A stretch of DNA of 64,000 nucleotides from Pseudaminobacter soli (ex Li et al. 2025) (GTDB lineage Bacteria; Pseudomonadota; Alphaproteobacteria; Rhizobiales; Rhizobiaceae), in NCBI RefSeq assembly GCF_029892515.1, contig NZ_JARXVF010000001.1, forward strand, positions 620,001 through 684,000, read 5' to 3'. The position numbers and the translations under genes were made by a program. Positions within the stretch are counted from its first letter, which is position 1, and every line of letters begins with the position of its first letter. Shown here one piece after another: positions 8,735-16,073 of this stretch. The notes below the pieces were generated by a model, which saw only the letters and a program-made list of their open reading frames with translations, did no database searches and had not been told where the DNA came from.

Positions 8735-9859
8735 TTACTGCGCGATCGGCGCGTACTTACCGTCGTGCCACTGGTTGATGTCGTAGGCGGCGTTCTTGAA
8801 GTCGCCCTTTTCGTCGAAGATCACGTCGCCAACCACGGTGTGGATCGGCTCGCCGTTCTTCAGGACTTCAGCGACCTTCATCGGATCGTCGGTGCCGGCT
8901 CGCTCAATGCCCTGCGCGAAGGCCTGGATGACGGAGTAGGAGAACAGGGTGAAGCCTTCCGGCACGAAGCCGCCCGACTTGATGTTCTCAACGGCTTCCT
9001 TCGCCTCAGGCTTGGCCTGCGGGTCGGACGGGAACACGAACATCGTGCCTTCGCCAGCCGGGCCGGCGATCTGCCAGAATTCCGGAGAGGCGATCGAGTC
9101 CGGCATGATCAGCTGGTACTTGAAGCCCTGCTCGTCCGACTGACGCAGCATCAGGCCGGCTTCGGGGTGATAGCCGCCGAAATAGACGACGTCGGCCTTG
9201 AGGCCCTTCAGCTTGGTGACGAGCGCGGAATAGTCCTTCTCGCCGGCGTTGAGGCCTTCGTAGAGAACTTCCTTCAGGCCGTTTTCGTTCATCGTCTTGC
9301 GCACTGCGTCGGCGACGCCCTGGCCGTAGGCGCTCTTGTCGTGCAGGATGACGACATTCTTGCCGGCATACTTCTTGGCGATCCACGGGCCGATGAACGC
9401 GCCCTGCGCGTCGTCGCGCGTGTAGAGACGCATGATGGTCGGCCAGCCCTTGGCGGCTGCGTCATCCGTCATGATCGGGTTCGACGAGGCAGGGCTCATC
9501 ATCAGCACGCCGCTTTCGGCGTAGACGGCCGAGGCCGGGATGCTCGAGCCGGAGCAGGCATGGCCGTCGATGAACTTGATGCCGTTGGCGACGATGCGGT
9601 TGGCAACCGACACGGCCTGCTTGGGATCGCAGACGTCGTCTTCGATCGACAGCTTGAGCTGGCGACCCATGACGCCGCCCTTCGCGTTGATGGCCTTGAC
9701 CGCAGCTTCCGCGCCCTGCTTGAACTGGTCACCGATGGTTGCGAGCTGGCCAGTCATCGGCCCCGCAACGGCAATGGTGATGTCGTCGTCGGCGCGCGCT
9801 GCCTGCGCTGCCAATACGAAGCCGACGAGCGCGGCTCCCATAAGCGATTTCTTGATCAC
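8735..9859 (-). CDS. Branched-chain amino acid ABC transporter substrate-binding protein (LivK/LivJ type)
   Basis: A 374-residue periplasmic binding protein. The signal peptide is MIKKSLMGAALVGFVLAAQA, followed by ARADDDITIAVAGPMTG, the usual start of the mature leucine/isoleucine/valine-binding fold (peripla_BP_6). The conserved blocks DVCDPKQAVSVANRIV and DGHACSGSSIPASAVYAESG are visible. GTG at 9859 is chosen because CGGAGGA lies about seven bases upstream and the signal peptide then starts correctly; a longer in-frame ATG at 9904 would put 15 extra residues before it. No permease or ATPase genes adjoin it, so it must use a LIV transporter encoded elsewhere. Its position opposite the leucine-degradation operon suggests a link between uptake and catabolism. 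Confidence 0.9.
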   Translation of the reverse strand: MIKKSLMGAALVGFVLAAQAARADDDITIAVAGPMTGQLATIGDQFKQGAEAAVKAINAKGGVMGRQLKLSIEDDVCDPKQAVSVANRIVANGIKFIDGHACSGSSIPASAVYAESGVLMMSPASSNPIMTDDAAAKGWPTIMRLYTRDDAQGAFIGPWIAKKYAGKNVVILHDKSAYGQGVADAVRKTMNENGLKEVLYEGLNAGEKDYSALVTKLKGLKADVVYFGGYHPEAGLMLRQSDEQGFKYQLIMPDSIASPEFWQIAGPAGEGTMFVFPSDPQAKPEAKEAVENIKSGGFVPEGFTLFSYSVIQAFAQGIERAGTDDPMKVAEVLKNGEPIHTVVGDVIFDEKGDFKNAAYDINQWHDGKYAPIAQ

Positions 9860-10170
9860 GTAGATGTCCTCCGATGTCGGCTCGTGGCCGAACGCCGCCC
9901 TCATTTATCCTAGGCGTTGGCGGGAATAACATTCGCAGCGGGGAGGATGCAACAACCTCTGATGGAACCGGTAAACGACGAAGGCCGCGCCGGCATCGTG
10001 CCGTCGCGGCCTTCGTCGTCGATCGCATCGCGGACATCCCCGGCCAATCGATGCTCTGTCGTCGCTTTGACATGCGCGGCTGGCCCGCCTCCAAGCTGCC
10101 GCGTTCTGTTGGTGAGGCTCGGCGTTTTTTCTTTGCCTGAGCCTGGTATTTCAATTTCGGGTCGATGCAC
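9860..10170. other. Intergenic stretch with a long hairpin
   Basis: About 310 bases without a credible gene. It holds the promoter side of the LIV-binding-protein gene and the long inverted repeat at 9975-10019. Nothing else was recognised; short open frames here lack ribosome sites and recognisable protein features. Confidence 0.6.
9975..10019 (-). repeat. 45-base near-perfect hairpin (inverted repeat)
   Basis: ACGACGAAGGCCGCG (9975-9989) is exactly complementary to 10005-10019. Inside it CGGCA (9991-9995) pairs with TGCCG (9999-10003) around a 3-base loop, with one C/T mismatch between the two stems. On the minus strand it is followed by TTTAC. It could terminate the minus-strand Sel1 gene that ends at 10171, or be a dispersed palindromic element. 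Confidence 0.6.
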
Positions 10171-10437
10171 TCAGTGCATCGTCATCCATTCGCGCGCCTC
10201 GCGCAGGGCCTGTGCGATCTGCGGCTTCGACATCGAGGCCGAGAGTTCCGAGCGCAGGTCGGCAGCGCGGGCCGAGCCCTTGATAGCGGCGATATTCAGC
10301 CATTTATGAGCGGCCACAACATCGACTTCGCAGTCGCGGCCAGTTGCGTACATCATGCCAAGCTCGAAAAGAACGTCGGCTTGTGCGGTGGTTCCCATCG
10401 CGCCGAAGCCGCCTTCAAACATTTCAAAACGTGCCAT
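10171..10437 (-). CDS. Small Sel1-repeat protein
   Basis: An 88-residue protein with one Sel1/TPR-like repeat, residues ~18-60 (AQADVLFELGMMYATGRDCE ... VAAHKWLNIAAIKGSARA). The spacing of LG-MYATG and AHKWLNIAA fits the repeat. No signal peptide is visible, so it is probably cytoplasmic. Small single-repeat proteins of this kind are common in Rhizobiales and have no assigned function; the fold suggests protein-protein contact. It is a single gene, divergent from the DUF2147 gene across a 440-base gap. Confidence 0.75.
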   Translation of the reverse strand: MARFEMFEGGFGAMGTTAQADVLFELGMMYATGRDCEVDVVAAHKWLNIAAIKGSARAADLRSELSASMSKPQIAQALREAREWMTMH

Positions 10438-10877
10438 CTCGAAGGTCCCTGTCCGTTGCTGGAGAGCGCCTCTCTTTGTCGTCTTGGGCTGCTCTTCCGA
10501 TGCTTCGAAGGATGAACCTGAGGCTTGAATTCGCCGTTAAATGGCTTGCTTAACTGCAGGCAAACAAAGTTCAAACAAGAAGTAAACGTCTGAATTTATT
10601 AAGGATAGAGATGCAGGCGCCGCCTGGGGTTTTGGGAAAATTCGATGAAAATCTTCGCCCTCGAACGAAACCCTTTCCTAACCACGAAAAGCGGCAATAG
10701 CTCCTTCCTGCGTCAAGAACTTCCGCCGCGACCGACCTCACGCCCTGCAAAAACAGCTCACCCTTACGTTGCGGCACCGCTTTTGTTCCTCCGCCAACTG
10801 CACTAGCTAACGTTTACGTCAGCGGCCGAACAGGAGGAGAACGTCGGTCCGGCCGCGACACCTGAGGGAGGACACTA
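10438..10877. other. 440-base intergenic region between divergent genes
   Basis: It holds the upstream regions of the Sel1 gene (minus) and the DUF2147 gene (plus). An inverted repeat GTTAA-N9-TTAAC lies at 10536-10554 and a LiuR-like palindrome at 10807-10822. A short frame at 10571-10777 on the minus strand lacks a ribosome site and protein features, and is not called. Confidence 0.55.
10807..10822. promoter_or_regulatory. Palindrome matching the site upstream of ETF-QO
   Basis: CTAACGTTTACGTCAG, read on the minus strand, is identical at 12 of 16 positions to the palindrome at 17875-17890 (shared core TGACGTAARCGTYA). It ends 55 bases before the DUF2147 start. The same factor, possibly a MerR-type LiuR, could bind both. 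Confidence 0.35.
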
Positions 10878-11222
10878 ATGTTTCGTAAGGTAAGCCTGGC
10901 TGTCGCCGCGACCATGCTGATGCTCGGCGCCGCTTATGCAGACCCCATCGAGGGGAACTGGAAGACACAGAGCGGAGAAACCGCGGCAATCGGCGATTGC
11001 GGCGGCGGGTTCTGCATCACGCTGAAGACCGGCAAATACGCGGGCAAGCAGATCGGCAAGATGACAGCCAGCGGAGACGGCAACTATGCCGGCTCGATCA
11101 CGGATCCGGCCGACGACAAGACCTACAAGGGCAAGGCCACGCTGAACGGCAACGCGATGAAAATGAGCGGCTGCGTGCTGGGCGGCCTGATCTGCAAGGG
11201 CCAGAACTGGACGAAGCTCTGA
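10878..11222 (+). CDS. DUF2147 family exported protein
   Basis: A 114-residue protein with a clear signal peptide (MFRKVSLAVAATMLMLGAAYA, cleaved before DPIEG). The mature part is a DUF2147 domain: GNWKTQSGETAAIGDCGGGFC, then a beta-rich repeat pattern ending NGNAMKMSGCVLGGLICKGQNW. Four cysteines in the mature protein could form disulfides in the periplasm. The family is small, secreted and functionally uncharacterised. The ribosome site GAGGGAGGA lies eight bases before the ATG. A bidirectional terminator lies just downstream, so it is monocistronic. Confidence 0.88.
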   Translation: MFRKVSLAVAATMLMLGAAYADPIEGNWKTQSGETAAIGDCGGGFCITLKTGKYAGKQIGKMTASGDGNYAGSITDPADDKTYKGKATLNGNAMKMSGCVLGGLICKGQNWTKL

Positions 11223-11245
11223 AATTCAGCTGCAGCTGAACGCAA

Positions 11246-11280
11246 AAATGGCCCGCGGAGCATGCGCTCGCGGGCCATTT
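11246..11280 (+). terminator. Bidirectional rho-independent terminator
   Basis: AAATGGCCCGCG (11246-11257) pairs with CGCGGGCCATTT (11269-11280) as a perfect 12-base stem. It lies between the convergent DUF2147 and GST genes, with an A-run before it and T residues in the 3' arm, so it can serve both strands. Confidence 0.75.
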
Positions 11281-11297
11281 CGCTTACAGGATAGGCG

Positions 11298-12008
11298 TCA
11301 GGCGCGCGCCCGCTGGCCAAACAGGATCTTCTGGGCCTCCTTGTCGGTGGCGAGGTTCTGCCGCTCGCGCTCGTCCTTGCCGACTTCGACGCCGCGCCGT
11401 ACGGCGGGCCGTGCCTTCATCGTCTCGAACCAGCGCTTGAGGTTGGGGAAGTCGTTCATGTCCTGGCCCTGGCGCTCGTAGCCCATCGTCCAGCCGATGG
11501 AGGCGATGTCGGCGATGGAGTACTCGCCTGCAAGGAACTCGCGGTCAGCCAGGCGCTTGTTCATCACGCCATAGAGCCGGTTGACCTCATTGGTGTAGCG
11601 CTCGATCCCATAGGGCACCTGCTCAGGGGCATAGACGCGGAAATGGTTGGCCTGCCCGGCCATCGGGCCAAGCCCGCCCACCTGCCAGAACAGCCACTCC
11701 TCGACCTCGACGCGCTGGCGCTCGTCGGCCGGATAGAACTTGCCGAACTTGCGGCCGAGATACTGCAGGATGGCACCGGACTCGAAAACCGAGATCGGCT
11801 CGCCGCCGGGGCCTTCTGGATCGATGATGGCCGGCATGCGGTTGTTCGGCGATATCTTCAGGAAGGAAGGTTCGAACTGCTCACCGCGGCCGATGTTGAC
11901 GTATTTGACCGTATAGGGAACGCCGAGTTCCTCGAGCATAATGGAGATTTTCCAGCCATTCGGTGTAGGCCAATAATAGAGTTCGATCGGCTGGGTCTGA
12001 ATTATCAT
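11298..12008 (-). CDS. Glutathione S-transferase, Nu-class/YghU-YfcG-like
   Basis: A 236-residue soluble GST. The N-terminal thioredoxin-like domain (residues ~8-90) begins IELYYWPTPNGWKISIMLEE; the TPNGxK element is typical of the YfcG/YghU (Nu) group, which often act as disulfide-bond reductases. SPNNRMPAIIDPEG carries the cis-proline and ES in VFESGAILQYL binds glutathione. The helical C-terminal domain follows with EYSIADIASIGWT. ATG at 12008 is preferred over an in-frame one nine codons upstream because GGAGA lies about eight bases before it. Neighbours do not form an operon with it. Confidence 0.92.
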   Translation of the reverse strand: MIIQTQPIELYYWPTPNGWKISIMLEELGVPYTVKYVNIGRGEQFEPSFLKISPNNRMPAIIDPEGPGGEPISVFESGAILQYLGRKFGKFYPADERQRVEVEEWLFWQVGGLGPMAGQANHFRVYAPEQVPYGIERYTNEVNRLYGVMNKRLADREFLAGEYSIADIASIGWTMGYERQGQDMNDFPNLKRWFETMKARPAVRRGVEVGKDERERQNLATDKEAQKILFGQRARA

Positions 12009-12180
12009 ACTGGCATCTCCACATTTGGGTCGCATTCAGCAGATAGGCAGACCCTACGTAAACACAAGCACACAACTTGCGTGCTGTGATTAATAAAATT
12101 GAACCGAGGATGAACGGGCCTCTCAGAGGCCATTCAGCTGAGCGCGGGCATTCTTCATGGCATTGAAGGAGACGCCATCA

Positions 12181-12351
12181 ATGCTCGCTCGTCGGTTCAC
12201 AATCGTCTGTTTGTTGACGGCCCTGTTCGGGATGTTCTTTTCAATGCTCGTTGCCCAGGTGGAGCGTTCAAGCCGCTCCCGCGAGTATGGAATGGTCCGG
12301 ACCTGCTCTTACGAGTTCGGGCTGACATGCAGCCCCTCCAACCGCCTCTGA
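12181..12351 (+). CDS. Small putative membrane protein (56 aa)
   Basis: The frame encodes 56 residues, MLARRFTIVCLLTALFGMFF then a hydrophilic tail. One hydrophobic segment spans residues ~6-25, so it would be a single-pass inner-membrane or exported peptide. GAAGGAGA eight bases before the ATG is a strong ribosome site. Two cysteines lie near the C-terminus. No family is recognised, and the gene could be spurious. Confidence 0.45.
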   Translation: MLARRFTIVCLLTALFGMFFSMLVAQVERSSRSREYGMVRTCSYEFGLTCSPSNRL

Positions 12352-12365
12352 ACCCGACCATTCTG

Positions 12366-12575
12366 ATGAAAAAAGCTACGACCATGAAGAAGGCCGCTGC
12401 AATTCTTCGGCTTTTGCCCCGGGCAGCGCTCATTCTGGCCCTGCTTGCCGCTCCCGTTTTCGCCGTGCCGGCCGTGCGCGGCTCCGCCGGGCCGACGATC
12501 GAAGCGCCTGCGCAAAAGAATTCCGGCGCAGGCTTTGTCCTGCTGCTCAGTCTACAGCGCACTTCGGGCACCTAG
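12366..12575 (+). CDS. Small putative exported protein (69 aa)
   Basis: A 69-residue frame beginning MKKATTMKKAAAILRLLPRA with a hydrophobic core and an A-x-A-like cleavage region (LLAAPVFAVPA), resembling a signal peptide. It follows the previous small gene by 14 bases. No convincing ribosome site precedes either candidate ATG (12366 or 12384) and no family is recognised. It is listed because both small frames in this gap look like exported peptides. Confidence 0.3.
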   Translation: MKKATTMKKAAAILRLLPRAALILALLAAPVFAVPAVRGSAGPTIEAPAQKNSGAGFVLLLSLQRTSGT

Positions 12576-12641
12576 TAGAAAAAGCGCCCAAGTCTTGGCG
12601 AGCCCCCTCCCAAGAGCGATAGCAAGTCTCTATATTGGGTC

Positions 12642-14144
12642 ATGGAAAAGAGAATCTACCCAACCCCCATTGAGACGATCTCCTGCCCTGAGCCCTTCGG
12701 GCAGCAAAGCTTTACAGACGCCGGCGAGGCAGTCGCCGCTCTGAAACTCCTCTACGAGCGCAATACCGCCTTCCTGCGCAACGCATTCGCATCGCTTGCC
12801 CAACAGGGCGACACCCAGAGACGTTACCGGGCCTTCTACCCCGAGATCAGGGTGACGACTTCATCCTACACGCAGGTCGACTCCAGGCAGGCCTACGGCC
12901 ACATGCCGCTGCCGGGACGCTATGCGACGACCATTACACGCCCCGATCTGTTCGAGAGCTACCTGACCGAGCAGCTACGCCTGATCATGCGCAACCACGG
13001 CGTCCAGGTCACGATCGCAGAGTCCACCACGCCGATCCCGATCCACTTCGCCTTCCTCGAAGGCACCCATGTCGACGGATCCATCGCCGAATACATCAAG
13101 CGTCCGATCCGCGACCTGTTTGACGTACCGGACCTCAACAGCACCGACGACCATATCGTCAACGGCACGCTTGAGGTGCTGCCGGGCGAGCCGAAGCCGC
13201 TGGCGCCATTTACCGCCCAGCGCATCGACTATTCGCTGCACCGCCTGTCGCACTACACGGCGACCACGCCACATCATTTCCAGAACTTCGTTCTGTTCAC
13301 GAACTACCAGTTCTACATCGACGAGTTCTGCCTCTACGCCCGCGACCTCATGGCCAAGGGCGGCGAGGGCTATGAGGCCTTCGTCGAGCCGGGAAATGTG
13401 GTGACCAAAGCGGGCGAGACGCGGCCTTCCGAAGGTACCCCGCTGGGGCGCATGCCGCAGATGCCGGCCTATCACCTCAAGAAGCCGGGCCACGCCGGCA
13501 TCACCATGATCAATATCGGCGTCGGGCCATCCAACGCCAAGACGATCACCGACCACGTCGCTGTGTTGCGACCGCATGCCTGGCTGATGCTCGGCCACTG
13601 CGCGGGCTTGCGCAACACGCAGGCGCTTGGCGACTACGTGCTGGCGCATGCCTATGTGCGCGAAGACCACGTGCTGGATGACGATCTGCCGGTCTGGATC
13701 CCCATCCCGCCGCTCGCCGAAATCCAGGTTGCCCTCCAGGAAGCGGTGGCTGAGGTGACCGGACTTTCCGGCTACGACCTCAAGCGCATCATGCGCACGG
13801 GCACCGTCGCAACGATCGACAACCGCAACTGGGAACTGCGCGACCAGCGCGGCCCGGTGCAGCGCCTGTCGCAGTCGCGCGCCATTGCGCTCGACATGGA
13901 GTCGGCCACCATCGCGGCCAACGGTTTCCGCTTCCGCGTGCCCTACGGGACGCTTCTATGCGTGTCAGACAAGCCGCTGCATGGCGAATTGAAGCTGCCT
14001 GGCATGGCAACGGAGTTCTACAAGCGGCAGGTCGCCCAGCATCTGAACATCGGTATCCGTGCAGTGGAGAAGCTTGCCGAAATGCCGATGGAGCGCCTGC
14101 ATTCGCGCAAGCTGCGCAGCTTCTCGGAAACCGCGTTCCAGTAA
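12642..14144 (+). CDS. amn: AMP nucleosidase
   Basis: A 500-residue protein matching the length of Amn. The N-terminal AMP nucleosidase domain (~residues 15-190) includes FYPEIRVTTSSYTQVDSRQ and TPIPIHFAFLEG; the C-terminal PNP/UDP-phosphorylase-like domain includes MINIGVGPSNAKTITDHVAVLRP, MLGHCAGLR and AIALDMESATIAANGFRFRVPY, whose DMES segment binds the ribose. It hydrolyses AMP to adenine and ribose 5-phosphate, controlling the purine pool in the cytoplasm. It stands alone; no neighbour belongs to purine metabolism. Confidence 0.95.
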   Translation: MEKRIYPTPIETISCPEPFGQQSFTDAGEAVAALKLLYERNTAFLRNAFASLAQQGDTQRRYRAFYPEIRVTTSSYTQVDSRQAYGHMPLPGRYATTITRPDLFESYLTEQLRLIMRNHGVQVTIAESTTPIPIHFAFLEGTHVDGSIAEYIKRPIRDLFDVPDLNSTDDHIVNGTLEVLPGEPKPLAPFTAQRIDYSLHRLSHYTATTPHHFQNFVLFTNYQFYIDEFCLYARDLMAKGGEGYEAFVEPGNVVTKAGETRPSEGTPLGRMPQMPAYHLKKPGHAGITMINIGVGPSNAKTITDHVAVLRPHAWLMLGHCAGLRNTQALGDYVLAHAYVREDHVLDDDLPVWIPIPPLAEIQVALQEAVAEVTGLSGYDLKRIMRTGTVATIDNRNWELRDQRGPVQRLSQSRAIALDMESATIAANGFRFRVPYGTLLCVSDKPLHGELKLPGMATEFYKRQVAQHLNIGIRAVEKLAEMPMERLHSRKLRSFSETAFQ

Positions 14145-14192
14145 AAGATCTGTGCCCTCGGGGAGGACCACGCAGCGTTTGATTGCACTACG

Positions 14193-14220
14193 GGCCGCCT
14201 GTCGTTCAAGGCAGGCGGCC
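14193..14220 (+). terminator. Hairpin after amn
   Basis: GGCCGCCTG (14193-14201) pairs perfectly with CAGGCGGCC (14212-14220), 49 bases after the amn stop. There is no T-run after it, so its action as an intrinsic terminator is uncertain. Confidence 0.4.
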
Positions 14221-14272
14221 TACGGCCATAGGGCCTCTTGAATGAGCCAACTTCTTGTCGATATGGACGGGC

Positions 14273-15331
14273 ATGAAGACAACGGCATTCCGCGACAAAC
14301 TTGAACTGGCGGCCTTTTCCGCTTCAATCGTTCTTTCGGTACCGCTGGTGCTCGGCTTTTTCAGCAGGCTGCACCCGGCTTTCGACTCCTTCGCGCATTT
14401 CCGCATTCATCTGGCGGTCTTGCTGGCGCTCGCGGCCCTGCCGATGCTTTTCGGCCGGTTCCGGAAAGAAGGCGTGGTGGCGCTTGTCCTGGCCGGCGGC
14501 GCCGTGGTCAGCGTCTCGGGCACCATGCAGAGTCTCGGGCCAGCAGTCGTTCATGCTGGTTTTGCGCCGAAGGATGACAACCAGCCTGTATACAAGCTTC
14601 TGCAGCTTAACCTGCGCTACAACAATCCCGAGCCCAACAAGGTGCTGTCGCTCATTGGCCAGATCCGGCCGGACGTGGTGACGCTGGAAGAAACTTCGGA
14701 AATGTGGGTTGAGAAGCTGGCTCTGCTTTCCTCAGCCTATCCCTACCGCATCATCTGCCCAAGTCCGCACGGGGAATACGGTGTCGCGATCCTGTCTGCC
14801 CGGCCCTTCGTGGAGGGGCAGGAAGCCAGGTGCTACGACCGAAGCTCTTTCGTGATTGCGCCGATCGATTTCGGCGGGCGGCCGGTCGATATCGCGGCCC
14901 TGCATCTCGGATGGCCCTGGCCATTCGACCAGCATCGGCAAATTTTGATGTTGGCCCGTCCGCTTTCCGAAGTCGGCGAGACAGCCCTGCTTGCAGGCGA
15001 CTTCAACGCCACTCCGTGGAGTGCCGCCGTGGCGCATGTAGGCCAAATGGGCGGCCTGGCGCTGGTGCCATCTGTCGGCCCGACCTGGCAGTGGATCAAG
15101 CTTCCCGAATTCCTGCGATTCAGCGGCCTGCCGATCGATCAGCTGATGCACAAGGGAAGCGTCGTGGTGAACACGGCCCGCACTTTAGGCGAGGCCGGTT
15201 CAGACCACTTGCCGGTGTTGGTCGAGTTTTCGCTCATGCCATCGTCCCCCAGGCACGAAGAAAACGCGGAAACTGCGACCGCCACCTTCGTCCGGCGATC
15301 CCCCAACGCAGCTGGCTACGGAAGCAGCTGA
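14273..15331 (+). CDS. Membrane-anchored endonuclease/exonuclease/phosphatase (EEP) family protein
   Basis: A 352-residue protein with two or three N-terminal hydrophobic segments (residues ~12-85) followed by an EEP domain. Diagnostic pieces are LLQLNLRYNN near residue 105, VVTLEETSEMW (metal-binding Glu), DIAALHLGWPWP, LLAGDFNATPWS and the C-terminal GSDHLPVLVEF. Members with this topology place the hydrolase domain outside the membrane; substrates range from DNA to phospholipids, and the sequence does not settle which. The start is uncertain: TTG at 14255 is in frame, and ATG at 14273 has only a weak GGACGGG site. Confidence 0.85.
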   Translation: MKTTAFRDKLELAAFSASIVLSVPLVLGFFSRLHPAFDSFAHFRIHLAVLLALAALPMLFGRFRKEGVVALVLAGGAVVSVSGTMQSLGPAVVHAGFAPKDDNQPVYKLLQLNLRYNNPEPNKVLSLIGQIRPDVVTLEETSEMWVEKLALLSSAYPYRIICPSPHGEYGVAILSARPFVEGQEARCYDRSSFVIAPIDFGGRPVDIAALHLGWPWPFDQHRQILMLARPLSEVGETALLAGDFNATPWSAAVAHVGQMGGLALVPSVGPTWQWIKLPEFLRFSGLPIDQLMHKGSVVVNTARTLGEAGSDHLPVLVEFSLMPSSPRHEENAETATATFVRRSPNAAGYGSS

Positions 15332-15398
15332 CTACGATGACGCCGGTCGAACATATATCCTGGCAGCACCGGAACCGATGCCGCCAGAACGGATTGTG

Positions 15399-15992
15399 TT
15401 AGCCTCTGTTCACCAGCCCAGCGACGAGCGCGTCGACATTGCCGCCACGCTGATGCTCCTTGGCGTCGAATGCGCGCTGACGGGCTTCGTACTGGGCATA
15501 GATCGACGAAATGTGGCGACGAGCTTCGTTCTGCGTCCTCGTGCAGCCGGGATCGTTGGCATTCGTCATGCCGACAACCGACGACTCTGCGGCCTTGACC
15601 ATATCCTGTGCAAGCTGACCGTGGTGCTGCTCATGGGTACGAACGCCGGCCATGAACTTCGTCCAGCGCGACTGCAGATCAGGCGAAACTCTGCTCGCCA
15701 GCTTGGGGAAGTTGTAGGTCAGGAACAGGGTCGCGCGTGCGCCCTTCAGCCGGCAGGTGCCGCCATTCTTGTCCCAATCCATGTCCCACTTCACGTCGTA
15801 GCGCGTCGCAGCCATGGCCCGAGCCTGCAGGCCCTGCGTGGGCCCGCCGGAAAACATCGATCTCATGATCTCGCGCCCGCTGTTACCGGTAACGGGATAG
15901 GTTGTGGTTTTGACCACGACCTTGCTGTCGGCGTTGGCAACGCCGGCAAAGCCACAGACAAGTGCAATTAAGGTTATTCCAACTGTACGCAT
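15399..15992 (-). CDS. DUF922 family exported protein, putative zinc protease
   Basis: A 197-residue protein with a signal peptide (MRTVGITLIALVCGFAGVANA, cleaved before DSKVV). The mature part matches DUF922: an N-terminal KTTTYPVTGNSGREI block, VKWDMDWDKNGGTC, and the motif THEQHHGQLA, which reads H-E-x-x-H and probably binds a catalytic zinc. Two cysteines (in GTCRLK and PGCTRTQ) may form a disulfide. The family is periplasmic and described as Zn-dependent protease-like without known substrates. ATG at 15992 puts the signal peptide at the N-terminus; GGAG lies 11 bases upstream. Confidence 0.85.
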   Translation of the reverse strand: MRTVGITLIALVCGFAGVANADSKVVVKTTTYPVTGNSGREIMRSMFSGGPTQGLQARAMAATRYDVKWDMDWDKNGGTCRLKGARATLFLTYNFPKLASRVSPDLQSRWTKFMAGVRTHEQHHGQLAQDMVKAAESSVVGMTNANDPGCTRTQNEARRHISSIYAQYEARQRAFDAKEHQRGGNVDALVAGLVNRG

Positions 15993-16073
15993 TTGGGGGG
16001 TACTCCAACTAGGGGGGACCCGCAAACAAGCACAGGATGGATCTTATTTCAACACTTGCTTAATTATGAGGCT

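Noticed and set aside
8765-9913. A 382-codon plus-strand frame opposite the LIV-binding protein gene
   Set aside because: The minus-strand reading has a signal peptide, ribosome site and conserved fold. The plus-strand frame has none.
10571-10777. A 68-codon minus-strand frame in the 440-base gap
   Set aside because: It has no ribosome site, no signal peptide or domain, and an unremarkable composition.
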